Shown piece after piece: positions 35,270 to 43,909 of a DNA stretch of 64,000 nt. The DNA comes from Agreia sp. COWG. GTDB taxonomy: Bacteria > Actinomycetota > Actinomycetes > Actinomycetales > Microbacteriaceae. The notes beneath the pieces were generated by a model. That model worked only from the letters and a program-made list of their open reading frames with translations. It searched no databases and was not told where the DNA came from. The DNA lies in assembly GCF_904528075.1 (NCBI RefSeq), contig NZ_LR882035.1, forward strand, positions 3,038,001 through 3,102,000, in the 5' to 3' direction. Position 1 is the first letter of the stretch. Each line of letters opens with the position of its first letter. A program made the translations under genes and the position numbers.

Positions 35270-36310
35270 TCAGCCGTTCGGCAGGATGACCGCTCGGCCT
35301 CGGATCGAGCCCGCGTGCAGGCGCTCATAGGCTGCCGGGCCCTCGTCGATGCCGAACGTCTCGACCTCGACCGAGATCTGACCGGCCCTGGCCATGTCGA
35401 GAACCTCGATGAGCTCCGCCCGCGAACCCCAGTACGGGGTGCGCACGGCGGCGTCGTAGGCGATCGCGCCGAAGCCGACCGGCAGCATCCCGCCGCCGAT
35501 GCCCACGATGGTGACGTCGCCCTCGATCGCGACGGCCGCGCCGGCGATCTCGACGGTGGGCTGCACACCCACGAAGTCGAACACCGCGTCGGCGCCGAGT
35601 CCGCCGGTGAGCTCCCTAATGGCGGCGACAGCGGTCTTATCGCTGAGAAGGGCGTGATGCGCTCCCACCTCTTTCGCGAGCGCCAGCTTCTCGTCGTTGA
35701 CGTCGAGAGCGATCACGGTGGCTCCCGACAGCGCCCGCAGAATCTGGATGCCGACGTGGCCGAGCCCGCCCGTTCCGATCACGACGGCGAAGGTTCCTGC
35801 GCCGAGCTTCGGAAGGGAGCGCTTGATGGCGTGATACGGAGTGAGTCCCGCGTCGGTGAGCGACACATTCTTGGCCGGATCGAGGTCGCCCAGAGGAACG
35901 AGGTGCCGGGGATCGTCGATGAGCATGTACTCGGCCATGGAGCCCGGTGAGCCCAGCCCGGGAGGCATGATGCCCTCGGCCTGCGCGTTGGTGCAGTAGT
36001 TCTCTTTGCCCGCGGAACAGTTGTGGCACCGGCCGCAGCCCCAGGGGCCGTAGACGGCCACGGCGTCGCCTAGCGCGAGGTGCTCGACTCCTTCGCCGAG
36101 CTCATGCACGATCCCCGTTCCCTCGTGGCCCAGCGTCAGCGGAAGCCCGTAGACGTACTGGTCTTCGGGCAACCCCATGATGAACTCGTCGGAGTGGCAG
36201 ACGCCGGCGGCGGTCACCTTGAGAAGAACCTGACCTGGGCCCGGGGTCGGTATCGGAATCTCGACGACCTCGGGGGCCTGGCCGAGCGTGGTGTACTGAA
36301 GCGCCTTCAT
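35270..36310 (-). CDS. Zinc-dependent NAD-linked alcohol dehydrogenase
   Basis: The 346-residue MDR alcohol dehydrogenase (AdhP/AdhA type) has catalytic zinc ligands in AGVCHSDEF and LGHEGTG. The structural zinc cysteines are CGRCHNCSAGKENYC, and the Rossmann motif is GTGGLGHVGIQI. Relatives oxidise short-chain alcohols and reduce aldehydes. It is convergent with kdpE (54 bases apart). Confidence 0.92.
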   Translation of the reverse strand: MKALQYTTLGQAPEVVEIPIPTPGPGQVLLKVTAAGVCHSDEFIMGLPEDQYVYGLPLTLGHEGTGIVHELGEGVEHLALGDAVAVYGPWGCGRCHNCSAGKENYCTNAQAEGIMPPGLGSPGSMAEYMLIDDPRHLVPLGDLDPAKNVSLTDAGLTPYHAIKRSLPKLGAGTFAVVIGTGGLGHVGIQILRALSGATVIALDVNDEKLALAKEVGAHHALLSDKTAVAAIRELTGGLGADAVFDFVGVQPTVEIAGAAVAIEGDVTIVGIGGGMLPVGFGAIAYDAAVRTPYWGSRAELIEVLDMARAGQISVEVETFGIDEGPAAYERLHAGSIRGRAVILPNG

Positions 36311-36431
36311 GGTGTGACCAATCCGCGGACGGCGAGGTGTCCTGGGTTACGGTAAGGCCGCCCACGCCTTCCACGGTACTCTCACTGCGCAACACCTGTC
36401 TGATTACGCGTCGCCCCGGCGCCGAGGAGGC

Positions 36432-36617
36432 TCACTCCGAGGCGTCATCCTCGGCGGAGTCCGAGTCGTCGGCCGAGCCTGGGTCGTTCGCGACGGCGTC
36501 TTCTTCGGGGTTGAAGTGGGAGTCGCCGCCGTGTCCGAGCGCGATGCCGTCGGGTGAGTTCGGGATGGTGCCGTCGGTGCCCAGCTTCTCGCCCTCGGTG
36601 GGAATCTCGTCGCTCAT
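36432..36617 (-). CDS. Small acidic hypothetical protein
   Basis: The 61-residue product is very acidic and Ser/Asp-rich, without hydrophobic segments, and probably disordered. The ATG at 36617 (MSDEIPTEGEKL) follows AAGGAGCGATC, an ideal ribosome site, and is preferred to an in-frame ATG nine codons upstream. Similar short acidic proteins are found in related actinobacteria. The DUF3072-type protein at 38306 and the one at 42930 have a comparable composition. Function unknown. Confidence 0.65.
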   Translation of the reverse strand: MSDEIPTEGEKLGTDGTIPNSPDGIALGHGGDSHFNPEEDAVANDPGSADDSDSAEDDASE

Positions 36618-36765
36618 GATCGCTCCTTCATAGTCGGTGTTCACGCCTAGTTAATCGTCAGAACGAGCGCACCATCTACGGCTTGTGCGATCCCGCACAG
36701 CGTGCAGTCGTTGACAACACGCAGACATACAAGCAAGTCGGGCACCGGGCGGGCACCGCACGCGC

Positions 36766-37428
36766 TCAGTCCTTGACGTACTCCTGCGTGCGATCGAGAT
36801 AGCCCTGCAGGTAGCCGCTCGCGATGCGCTTGCACTCCCCGATGAAGAACGCATCGCCATGCGGATCGATCTCGAAGGCCTTGGCGGTGAGCGTGTCGAC
36901 GATCTCGACCACGACCTCGACGTGCCGCACGAGGTCTGGCCGGTCGCGAGACACCTCGAAGCGCTCGAAGAACTGCTCGCCGATCTCGTGTGCCAGCACC
37001 GTGCGGTTGCTGTCTGTGTTGTCGATGAGGTTTCGATCGATGGCGTCGCCGAGGCGGAGCCAGCGAAAGCCCGGCTCCGTGCGATAGAGGCTGGCGTAGG
37101 CGTCGATGACGCGACCGAGCAGCTCCGGCCAGTCGGCATCGGTGCCGGCAAGGGCGGCCCGCGTCGTCTCGGTCAGCCGGGCAAGGTTGCGGGTCGCCAG
37201 CGCGGCCGCGATCGCCGTCATTCCGTCGAAGTAGCGATAGATACCTGGGCCCGACATGCCCACGCGCTTGGCGATCAGGGTCGGCGACAGGTTGCCGTAC
37301 CCCACCTCGTCGATGAGGCAGGCCGTGGTGTCGAGGATGAGTTCGATGCGCTGGGCGCTGCGATCCTGACGGGGATTGCGACGCAGGGCAACGCGTGGCG
37401 GTGCTTCCGAAAGATCGTTTTGCGTCAT
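36766..37428 (-). CDS. TetR-family transcriptional regulator
   Basis: The 220-residue protein has an N-terminal TetR HTH (about 20-75: RQDRSAQRIELILDTTACLI, SPTLIAKRVGMSGPGIYRYF). The ligand-binding domain belongs to the TetR_C type with WPELLGRVIDAYASLYRTEP. It stands alone between the acidic protein and the DUF1345 gene, all on the minus strand. Its target is not obvious; it may be autoregulated. Confidence 0.9.
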   Translation of the reverse strand: MTQNDLSEAPPRVALRRNPRQDRSAQRIELILDTTACLIDEVGYGNLSPTLIAKRVGMSGPGIYRYFDGMTAIAAALATRNLARLTETTRAALAGTDADWPELLGRVIDAYASLYRTEPGFRWLRLGDAIDRNLIDNTDSNRTVLAHEIGEQFFERFEVSRDRPDLVRHVEVVVEIVDTLTAKAFEIDPHGDAFFIGECKRIASGYLQGYLDRTQEYVKD

Positions 37429-37489
37429 AGTGCCTCAGAATAGCGGCCTCGGCCAGACACAATCGAGCTGCACCGGCATCCGTCAGGAA

Positions 37490-38218
37490 TCAGCCCGCAA
37501 GGCCACCGATCAGGTTGATGATCGTACCCAGAATGACGCTGCCGAACAGGTACGAGAGCAGCGAATGCCGCAGCACCGTCGACCGGATGCGATGGGTGCT
37601 GATGTTCGTATCCGAGACCTGATAGGTCATACCGAGGGTGAACGAGAAGTAGGCGAAGTCGGTATAGCGGGGGTCCTCGTCCTGGTTGAAGCTGATGCCT
37701 CGGCTCGGCTCGGCCGCGGGCTCGACGCCGCCGTCGACCCCGTCGCCTCCGACCTTCGACGCGTAATAGAGGCGCGCGTAGCGCAGGGTGAAGAGCGTGT
37801 GCACGAGGGTCCATGACAGCGCGGCGCTTCCTACGGCGATAGCGTCGACCAGGCCTGTGCCGCCCTGGCCCGTCTGATTCTTCGACTCGATCAGCACATA
37901 GACCACGATCACGAGACTGGCGAGGCTCGCCACCAGGATCAGCAGGTAGCTGATGCGGCGATTGGGGTCTTCGCGGGTGGCATATCGACGAGTCTGCTTC
38001 TCGTCCATGGGACTGATCGCCATCCAGACCCACACGATGAAGACGAGGCACGCGGCGGCCCAACCGAGCACGATCGCGTAGACCCAATGGATGACGAAGG
38101 AGAGAGCGACCGCCACGACGACGCCGACGATCGCCATACCGATGAGCCTCGTGTGACTGAGGGCACCCGCCGCCCTATTGTGCTCGCGCCTCGGGTCGCG
38201 CGGTTCGATGGGGCTCAT
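37490..38218 (-). CDS. DUF1345 membrane protein
   Basis: The 242-residue protein has five hydrophobic segments and the DUF1345 patterns SWTLVHTLFTLRYARLYY and YTDFAYFSFTLGMTYQVSDT. Family members are uncharacterised integral membrane proteins. An internal insert of about 15 residues (GGDGVDGGVEPAAE) separates two helices. Divergent from the DUF3072 gene. Confidence 0.88.
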   Translation of the reverse strand: MSPIEPRDPRREHNRAAGALSHTRLIGMAIVGVVVAVALSFVIHWVYAIVLGWAAACLVFIVWVWMAISPMDEKQTRRYATREDPNRRISYLLILVASLASLVIVVYVLIESKNQTGQGGTGLVDAIAVGSAALSWTLVHTLFTLRYARLYYASKVGGDGVDGGVEPAAEPSRGISFNQDEDPRYTDFAYFSFTLGMTYQVSDTNISTHRIRSTVLRHSLLSYLFGSVILGTIINLIGGLAG

Positions 38219-38305
38219 GATGGTGCGATTCTACGTCGCTACCGCTCCGGCACCGGATGCGCCACCCCTTCCCGACTGTCGGCCGCCGGTCGTAGCGTGG
38301 GAGCC

Positions 38306-38662
38306 ATGTCAGACATCCAGAACAGCGCAGCGACCGAACCTGCCACGCCGCAGGTCACCCAGAACACCGATGGCGCCGACACCAGCACGCAGAACGACTC
38401 CGGCACCGGCAACGAAGACACCTCTCACGCTTCAGACGGCGGCGAGGAGACGCTGGGCGGCCCTCGGCTCGACCCCCAGAACGATGCGGTCAAAGACCCC
38501 GAAGACTGGGTCACCGGCGACGAGCCCATGACCGGACCGCAGAAGAGCTACCTCGATACCCTCGCCCGCGAGGCAGGAGAAGAGCTGCCGGCGTCGTTGT
38601 CCAAGGCCGAGGCATCCGAGCACATCGACCGCCTGCAGAAGGTCACCGGCCGCGGCCAGTAG
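38306..38662 (+). CDS. DUF3072 protein
   Basis: The 118-residue protein begins with about 70 polar Thr/Asn/Asp residues, probably disordered. It ends in the DUF3072 motif (EPMTGPQKSYLDTLAREAGE, then LSKAEASEHIDRLQ, TGRG). The ATG at 38306 (MSDIQNSAATEP) follows GTGGGAGCC. The domain is a short helical module resembling the HeH/SAP-like fold, of unknown function. Confidence 0.85.
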   Translation: MSDIQNSAATEPATPQVTQNTDGADTSTQNDSGTGNEDTSHASDGGEETLGGPRLDPQNDAVKDPEDWVTGDEPMTGPQKSYLDTLAREAGEELPASLSKAEASEHIDRLQKVTGRGQ

Positions 38663-38689
38663 GCCACGCTCTATCGGGGGCCGTCGTAT

Positions 38690-39763
38690 TCAGTACGAGC
38701 CGGCCTCCTCGTGGATGCGCTCGATGATCTCGAGCGAGCGCAGAGAGTCGCGCGGGTCGACCGGAACCGGTTGCCCGCGTAACAGTGCGTCGGCCAGCAG
38801 TTCATAGAACAGCGCGTACTTGCCCGCCTGCGTGGGTAGCGCCAGCACGTCGCCGTCGATGCCGAGGAGACCCCAGCGATCTTCGCCGTACACTCCGAAG
38901 CCGTCGTCGGTGGGCAGCGCTCCTGCACGCAGTTGAGCCTCCTGCGGGTCGAGCCCCCAGCTGGTGTAGGCCGATTCCGAGCCGAGAACGTGAAAGCGGG
39001 CTCCGACCTGGGCGGCCATGCCGTTCATCCAGAGCTGGGTGCGCACGCCGGAACGGTGCGACAGCAGCACGGTGGTGTCGTCATCGGCCCTCCCGTTCTC
39101 GCGGCGGGTCACAACCTCTGCGTGGATCTCGTCGACATCGCCGAACAGCTGTAGCGCCTGGTCGATCAGGTGCACTCCGAGGTCATACAGAATTCCGCCT
39201 CCCTCGCTGGCCGTGGCCTCCGCCTTCCACGACTTCGCCTGCACGGGCTTCCACCATTCGAAGCGCGACTCGAAGCGGCGCACCTCGCCCAGCTGGCCGG
39301 CGGCGAGAAGCGATGACAGCGTCAGGAAGTCGCCATCCCAACGCCTGTTCTGAAAGACGGTGAATGCAAGGCCGAGCCGATCGGCCTTCTCGATCAGAGC
39401 CCGGCCCTCGGCGCTCCGCACCGCGAAGGGCTTGTCCACGACCACCGCGACACCGCTGTCCAATGCTCGGTCGGCCAGCTCGAAGTGGGTGCCCGACGGC
39501 GAGCCGATCACGATCAGGTCGAGCTCTCCGCGAGCGGCCCGGTCGAACAGTTCGGCGGTCTGCTGCAGGATCAGTGCGGCCGGATGCAGTCGGCGCGCCT
39601 CCTCGGCGCGCTCGGGGTTCGAGGTGACGATCGCGGAGACCACGTAGTCGGGGTTCGCCGCGAGGAACGGGGCGTGGAAGACGCGGCCGGAGAGGCCGAA
39701 GCCCACGATTCCCGTGCGGATGGGACGGGCGAACGGAATGCGGGCGGCAGGCTCGGAGGACAT
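38690..39763 (-). CDS. Gfo/Idh/MocA-family oxidoreductase
   Basis: The 357-residue protein has an N-terminal Rossmann domain (TGIVGFGLSGRVFHAPFLA), the family motif VVDKPFAV in the place of EKP, and a C-terminal alpha/beta domain (GGILYDLGVHLIDQALQLFG). These enzymes act on sugars, inositol or related polyols with NAD(P). Substrate unknown; no sugar genes adjoin it. Confidence 0.9.
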   Translation of the reverse strand: MSSEPAARIPFARPIRTGIVGFGLSGRVFHAPFLAANPDYVVSAIVTSNPERAEEARRLHPAALILQQTAELFDRAARGELDLIVIGSPSGTHFELADRALDSGVAVVVDKPFAVRSAEGRALIEKADRLGLAFTVFQNRRWDGDFLTLSSLLAAGQLGEVRRFESRFEWWKPVQAKSWKAEATASEGGGILYDLGVHLIDQALQLFGDVDEIHAEVVTRRENGRADDDTTVLLSHRSGVRTQLWMNGMAAQVGARFHVLGSESAYTSWGLDPQEAQLRAGALPTDDGFGVYGEDRWGLLGIDGDVLALPTQAGKYALFYELLADALLRGQPVPVDPRDSLRSLEIIERIHEEAGSY

Positions 39764-40030
39764 GAGTCGAGGCTAGCGTCGCGCTGGCTGAACCCCCAGC
39801 CCCATCGTCCGAGAACAATTTTCGCGCATAAATTCGCCCCACGAAATAACGCGGGCGAGCGTCGAATATCGCCAAGATCAAGGAAATCCGCGCTTGCGAG
39901 GGCTTGAACTCGCCAACTCGAAACGTTTCTCTTCGTCACGTCTGGCCCGCTCCCGAAATATTCGAGCCCCTTTACCTGCTGGTCAACCGTCCTTACATTG
40001 GGGGGAAGTCAGCCGTAGGGGGTGATTGAC

Positions 40031-41077
40031 GTGGAAGCCATCGATGAGCTCCGTTCCGTCACTACACCGCGGCTGTTTTCCCTACGTCGCCTCATGATCG
40101 GCGGCCTCATCGGTGCCGGTATCGTCACAGCCGGCGTTCTGCTCTCTGCTGCTCCAGCCCACGCCGGCCAGACACCGCTCGACGGTGGGCTGCTCGACGG
40201 CGTCGGCCCCCTCGTCACCGAGGTGACCCAGCCGGTGTCGCAGGTGATCGACTCCGTCGTCGACACGACACTCCCGACGGTCGAGACCGTCTCCGAGGTC
40301 GTGCCCGACCCGGTCTCTGCCGTTGTGTCGCCGGTCGTGCAGCCGGTTGTCGAGGACATCGTCACCCCCGTCGTCGAGAGCATCCCCGACGCCCCCGTCG
40401 CCGAGGTCGTGCAACCCGTCACCGACGCGATCGATCCCGTTCTCGCGCAGGTTCCGGTGGTCGGTACGGTGCTCGGGCAGACGGCCACAGGCACCGTGAC
40501 GGACCCGATCACCGGCGTGGTCGATACGACCATCGGCCAGGCCACCGGCGCCGTCACCGGGGTGACGACAACGCTTCCCGGGTCCACAGGCACCGGCTCT
40601 GGCCCGCTCGGCCCCCAGCTCCCCGGCCTCCCCGGCCTCTCGCCCCTCGCGATCCCCTCATCATCCTCCGCCATCGGTGGCGTCGACGTAGAACTCGTCG
40701 CTCTCGCACCCGCCGGCTCGCCGGCATGGCCCGCAACGCCCGCGTTCGCTCGCGACGGTTCCGGCGCATCCGCCGTCTCAGACGGCTCCTCCCGGCTCCC
40801 GGCCCCGGGACAGGCCGGCTCCCCCTCCACTACGCCACAGGCTCCGGTTGTTCTCAGCCCCGAGGGCCCCCTGGGTGGCGACCCTGCTGCCTTGCCCACT
40901 CCCTCGACCAGTGGCGGCGCAGGAGCGAGCGGCGGAGCCGGTTCCGGCGGCGCGGCGGCCTCCGATGACTCTTTTGCGCCCTATTTCACTCACGCGGCCA
41001 TTACCCTGCGTGCTCTTGACTCCGACGACGCGCTCCCCGCAGCGCCGACGTTCGATCTCGGTTCGACTCCCGACTGA
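40031..41077 (+). CDS. Secreted Val/Pro-rich protein
   Basis: The 348-residue protein has a Sec signal peptide (basic FSLRRL, a Gly/Ala/Val core, cleavage near APAHA/GQT). An N-terminal half then alternates Val, Pro, Thr and acidic residues (LVTEVTQPVSQVIDSVVDTT, VPDPVSAVVSPVVQPVVEDI). The C-terminal half is Pro/Ser/Gly-rich and low complexity. No sorting signal or membrane anchor is visible. I chose the GTG at 40031 because AGGGGGTG ends six bases before it; a GTG at 40022 lies within that site. It precedes the chaplin-like surface protein gene by 108 bases and probably works with it. Function unknown. Confidence 0.7.
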   Translation: MEAIDELRSVTTPRLFSLRRLMIGGLIGAGIVTAGVLLSAAPAHAGQTPLDGGLLDGVGPLVTEVTQPVSQVIDSVVDTTLPTVETVSEVVPDPVSAVVSPVVQPVVEDIVTPVVESIPDAPVAEVVQPVTDAIDPVLAQVPVVGTVLGQTATGTVTDPITGVVDTTIGQATGAVTGVTTTLPGSTGTGSGPLGPQLPGLPGLSPLAIPSSSSAIGGVDVELVALAPAGSPAWPATPAFARDGSGASAVSDGSSRLPAPGQAGSPSTTPQAPVVLSPEGPLGGDPAALPTPSTSGGAGASGGAGSGGAAASDDSFAPYFTHAAITLRALDSDDALPAAPTFDLGSTPD

Positions 41078-41081
41078 GTGA

Positions 41082-41119
41082 GTTCGCACCTGCCTGTGTT
41101 TCGAGGCAGATACGCGAAC
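41082..41119 (+). terminator. Hairpin between the two secreted-protein genes
   Basis: GTTCGC (41082-41087) pairs with GCGAAC (41114-41119), and CTGCCT (41090-41095) with AGGCAG (41104-41109), around an 8-base loop. No U-run follows. It could reduce read-through or lie in the 5' leader of the repeat protein gene. Confidence 0.4.
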
Positions 41120-41185
41120 CGCCTCCGCCCGCACATCTGCTGGCGCGGAGCATCTCACTCATACCTTTTTTGGAGCTGAATCATC

Positions 41186-42775
41186 ATGAAGAAAATCGTC
41201 ACCAGAGGGCTGTACTTCACCCTCTTCGTCGGAGGCCTGTCGTGCCTCGGCGTCGCAGCGGCCAATGCCGCTGACTCCACCACGGGCGAAGACGGCCTGC
41301 TCTCGGGAACCCAGGCCGTGATCGGTCTCGAGGTTCCGGTAGACCTGTCGGGCAACGCGATCAGCATCCTGGGCGATGCGACCTCGGCTGCCCCCGCGGC
41401 AGCCACTCCGGAAGCAGCCCCGGCTGCAGCGCCCGTTGCCGACCCTGCACCGGCCGCGACGACGTCGGGCGACGAGGGCGTTGCATCCGGATCGCAGGCC
41501 ATCGCCGATGTGGCAGTACCCGTGAACGTGTCGGGCAACGCCATCAGCATCCTCGGCGATTCCGAGCAGTCGGGATCGACGACGGAGGCCGCACCGGCAT
41601 CGGCACCCACCGGTTCAGCGCCCGTGACCACCACCACTGGCACGGACTCGCTGCTCGGCGGAACGCAGGGCCTGGTGAACATCGACGTGCCCGTAACGGT
41701 CGGCGGCAACGCCGTCTCCGTGATCGGCGATTCGTCGAGCAGCGAGAGCGCCACCGGCTCCGCAGCTGCTCCGGCCGCTCCGGCGTCCGGCTCGACCGGT
41801 TCAGCCGGCTCGGGTGCGAGCACCAGCGGCGAGGACGGCATCCTCGGCGGAACGCAGGTCGCTCCCGTCATCGGAGTCCCCGTGACCGCCGGCGGCAACG
41901 CCATCACCGTCATCGGCGACAGCGAGTCCAACGGATCCACCCTCACCAGCGGAACCGGAACGACGGGCACCGGAAACGGCGCCTCCACCTCCGGAGAAGA
42001 CGGCACCCTCGGCGGCACCCAGGTGATCCCGAGCGTCGGGCTCCCCGTGACCGCCGGCGGCAACGCCATTAGCGTCTTCGGCGACAGCGAGTCCAACGGA
42101 TCCACCCTCACCAGCGGAACCACCGGAAACGGAACCGGAACGACGGGCACCGGCAACGGCGCCTCCACCTCCGGAGAGGACGGCATCCTCGGCGGCACCC
42201 AGGTGATCCCGAGCGTCGGGCTCCCCGTGACCGCCGGCGGCAACGCCATCACCGTCATCGGCGACCCGAGCACGTCGGGCTCCACCGTTACCGGCGGCAG
42301 CACCGGTGGAGGTACCGAGAACACGACGAGCGGCGAAGGCGGAATCGGCGGCGGAACGCAGGTCGTTCCGGTCATCGATCTTCCGATCGACCTGGGCGGC
42401 AACGCCATCACGGTGATCGGAGATCCGACGGTGACCCCGACGGATGCCACGGACCCGACAGACCCGACGACCCCCGTCGACCCCACCGATCCGACCACGC
42501 CGACCGACCCGACCGATCCCGTCACGCCGACGGATCCGACCGACCCGGCAACGCCGAGCACGCCCTCGACCGTTCCGTCTGTGGTCACCGCGGCCAGTGT
42601 CGCGACCAGCCTGTCTGCGGGCACCAACGGCTCGGGCTACTCCGGCGGCACGAGCGTCGCGGGGCTCGCCCTGACCGGCCTCTCGGCCGCACCGATCGCA
42701 GGAGTCATCGCGCTCCTGCTGCTGGCCGGACTCGTTCTCTTGATCGCATCGCGCAAGAAGGGCGCGCGTATCTAG
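41186..42775 (+). CDS. Sortase-anchored surface protein with seven Cys-less chaplin-like repeats
   Basis: The 529-residue protein has a signal peptide (cleavage near ANA/AD, residue 29). Seven repeats (about 34-64, 95-126, 152-182, 215-245, 270-300, 330-360, 383-413) have consensus GEDGILGGTQVxPxVGLPV followed by TAGGNAITVIGD. A PTDPTDP-rich stalk (about 415-460) leads to LALTG (494-498), a hydrophobic helix and RKKGARI, a class E-type LAXTG sorting signal. Each repeat matches the chaplin pattern (G-x-x-G, VPV, GN, VIG) but lacks the chaplin cysteines. Chaplins form amyloid-like hydrophobic surface layers in Streptomyces. An adhesive or surface-active layer is inferred here. GGAG precedes the ATG. 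Confidence 0.8.
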   Translation: MKKIVTRGLYFTLFVGGLSCLGVAAANAADSTTGEDGLLSGTQAVIGLEVPVDLSGNAISILGDATSAAPAAATPEAAPAAAPVADPAPAATTSGDEGVASGSQAIADVAVPVNVSGNAISILGDSEQSGSTTEAAPASAPTGSAPVTTTTGTDSLLGGTQGLVNIDVPVTVGGNAVSVIGDSSSSESATGSAAAPAAPASGSTGSAGSGASTSGEDGILGGTQVAPVIGVPVTAGGNAITVIGDSESNGSTLTSGTGTTGTGNGASTSGEDGTLGGTQVIPSVGLPVTAGGNAISVFGDSESNGSTLTSGTTGNGTGTTGTGNGASTSGEDGILGGTQVIPSVGLPVTAGGNAITVIGDPSTSGSTVTGGSTGGGTENTTSGEGGIGGGTQVVPVIDLPIDLGGNAITVIGDPTVTPTDATDPTDPTTPVDPTDPTTPTDPTDPVTPTDPTDPATPSTPSTVPSVVTAASVATSLSAGTNGSGYSGGTSVAGLALTGLSAAPIAGVIALLLLAGLVLLIASRKKGARI

Positions 42776-42799
42776 CGGACCGCTCCCTCCAGCACACCC

Positions 42800-42831
42800 T
42801 GCCGGGTGCCCCTCTCGAGAGGTGCCCGGCA
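42800..42831 (+). terminator. GC-rich hairpin after the repeat protein gene
   Basis: TGCCGGG (42800-42806) pairs with CCCGGCA (42825-42831), and further CCTC/GAGG pairs form around TCGA with a small bulge. No U-run follows on either strand, so termination efficiency is doubtful. It lies 25 bases after the stop. Confidence 0.4.
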
Positions 42832-42929
42832 TGGGCGTGCCCGCCGGAGCCATCCGGCGTACGGGCCCTCTTTCACGCCACAGTTGTCAAGCACCGCCGA
42901 ACACGAAGAGGGCGGGGTAGCCTCCAGAG

Positions 42930-43145
42930 ATGAGCAACGAAGAGCAGAACAAGCCCGTGATGGAGGGAAGCGACGACGCTTCCAACAGCGAGAAGTTGAG
43001 TGGCCTCAAGGCCCAGGTGGAACACGATCACGGCCACCAGGGCGCAGACTCCGTGTCGAGCCACCTCAAGGACCGCATGGCCGAGACCGGTGTCGAAGAA
43101 GAAGAAGAAGTGGAAGCAAAAGAAATCGACGACGCACGCCGCTGA
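42930..43145 (+). CDS. Small acidic hypothetical protein
   Basis: The 71-residue product is highly charged, with a C-terminal acidic run (EEEEEVEAKEIDD) encoded by GAA repeats and a central HDHGHQ His-rich stretch. It has no hydrophobic segment. The reading frame has a purine-rich upstream region (CCAGAG) but no strong ribosome site. Function unknown; composition resembles the acidic proteins at 36432 and 38306. Confidence 0.55.
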   Translation: MSNEEQNKPVMEGSDDASNSEKLSGLKAQVEHDHGHQGADSVSSHLKDRMAETGVEEEEEVEAKEIDDARR

Positions 43146-43244
43146 GTTCGAGGCACCACGTCCCGAGTCTTCCGGTTGAGGGCCGTGACATCACGGCGTA
43201 GCCAGTACCCCGAGAACGCAGCGATCTGAAGGAGAAGCACCGTA

Positions 43245-43358
43245 ATGGACTACACATTCCTCGAATTCATCTACCTCGGGCTGCTCGGGCTCGCGGGTCT
43301 CTCTATCGCGGGCATCTCGGTGCTCGTGCTGCTGAGGCTGTTCCGCGGCCAGCGCTGA
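43245..43358 (+). CDS. 37-residue single-helix membrane protein
   Basis: The ATG at 43245 is preceded by GAAGGAGAAGC. The ORF encodes a short peptide starting MDYTFLEFIYLG, with one Leu/Ile-rich helix and a basic end, LRLFRGQR. The strong ribosome site and typical codon use support coding. Function unknown. Confidence 0.6.
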   Translation: MDYTFLEFIYLGLLGLAGLSIAGISVLVLLRLFRGQR

Positions 43359-43375
43359 GGCCAGCCGGCAATCGG

Positions 43376-43864
43376 CTACAGTCGGCGGTCCTCGACCGCT
43401 GCGAGTACCACGGGGTCTTCGCAGCCCCTGGCGAAGCCCTTGATGCGGCGTTCGATGTCGCGCCCGAGCACTACCACGCCGATGCGTTCCGCGAGAGGCG
43501 CTAGCCAGCGGGGCTTGCACGTGAAGTTGTAGCGCCAGACGGCGAGTGTCATCCCGGCCTGTCCCTCGACCGGGCTGAAGCGCCAGCCGCCGGCCAGCTT
43601 CTCGAAGAACCATGACCCCTTCGTCATCTTCATGCCCACATTCCGGGGCGGGTTGTACGAGACGTATTCGCTCTGCATCCGGAACCCGAAGCGCTGCACG
43701 GTGTGGGTGTAAACGCCCTTGGCCGGCCTCGTGGCGCCGCCCTCGAAATGCTGCTCACGAATGAAGGGGTCCCACCGCTTGCGGATCTCGCCCGTCGTCT
43801 GCGACACGGCGAAGGCCGTGTTCACGTCGACGGGGACAACACAGCGGGACTCGACAACGGGCAT
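43376..43864 (-). CDS. SRPBCC-family (START/polyketide-cyclase-like) protein
   Basis: The 162-residue protein matches the helix-grip ligand-binding fold: VNTAFAVSQTTGEIRKRWDP near the N-terminus, VSYNPPRNVGMKMTKGSW, then WRFSPVEGQAGMTLAVWRYN. Family members bind lipids or act as cyclases or chaperones. Substrate unknown. Convergent with the 37-residue gene. Confidence 0.82.
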   Translation of the reverse strand: MPVVESRCVVPVDVNTAFAVSQTTGEIRKRWDPFIREQHFEGGATRPAKGVYTHTVQRFGFRMQSEYVSYNPPRNVGMKMTKGSWFFEKLAGGWRFSPVEGQAGMTLAVWRYNFTCKPRWLAPLAERIGVVVLGRDIERRIKGFARGCEDPVVLAAVEDRRL

Positions 43865-43909
43865 GCGTCATCATGTCACAGCACCGATTTCGTGACGACG
43901 CCGATTTTG

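Noticed and set aside
39764..40030. A possible short gene (minus strand 39571-39939) between the Gfo/Idh gene and the secreted protein
   Set aside because: The reading overlaps the oxidoreductase start and is not protein-like; the gap is AT-richer and most likely holds promoters, such as a TTACAT-type -10 near 39991.
40031..41077. Chaplin or sortase substrate call for the Val/Pro-rich protein
   Set aside because: No chaplin-type GN/VIG motif, no LAXTG or LPXTG and no C-terminal membrane helix.
42800..42831. Strong intrinsic terminator
   Set aside because: The hairpin has no U-run on either side, so only a weak call is justified.
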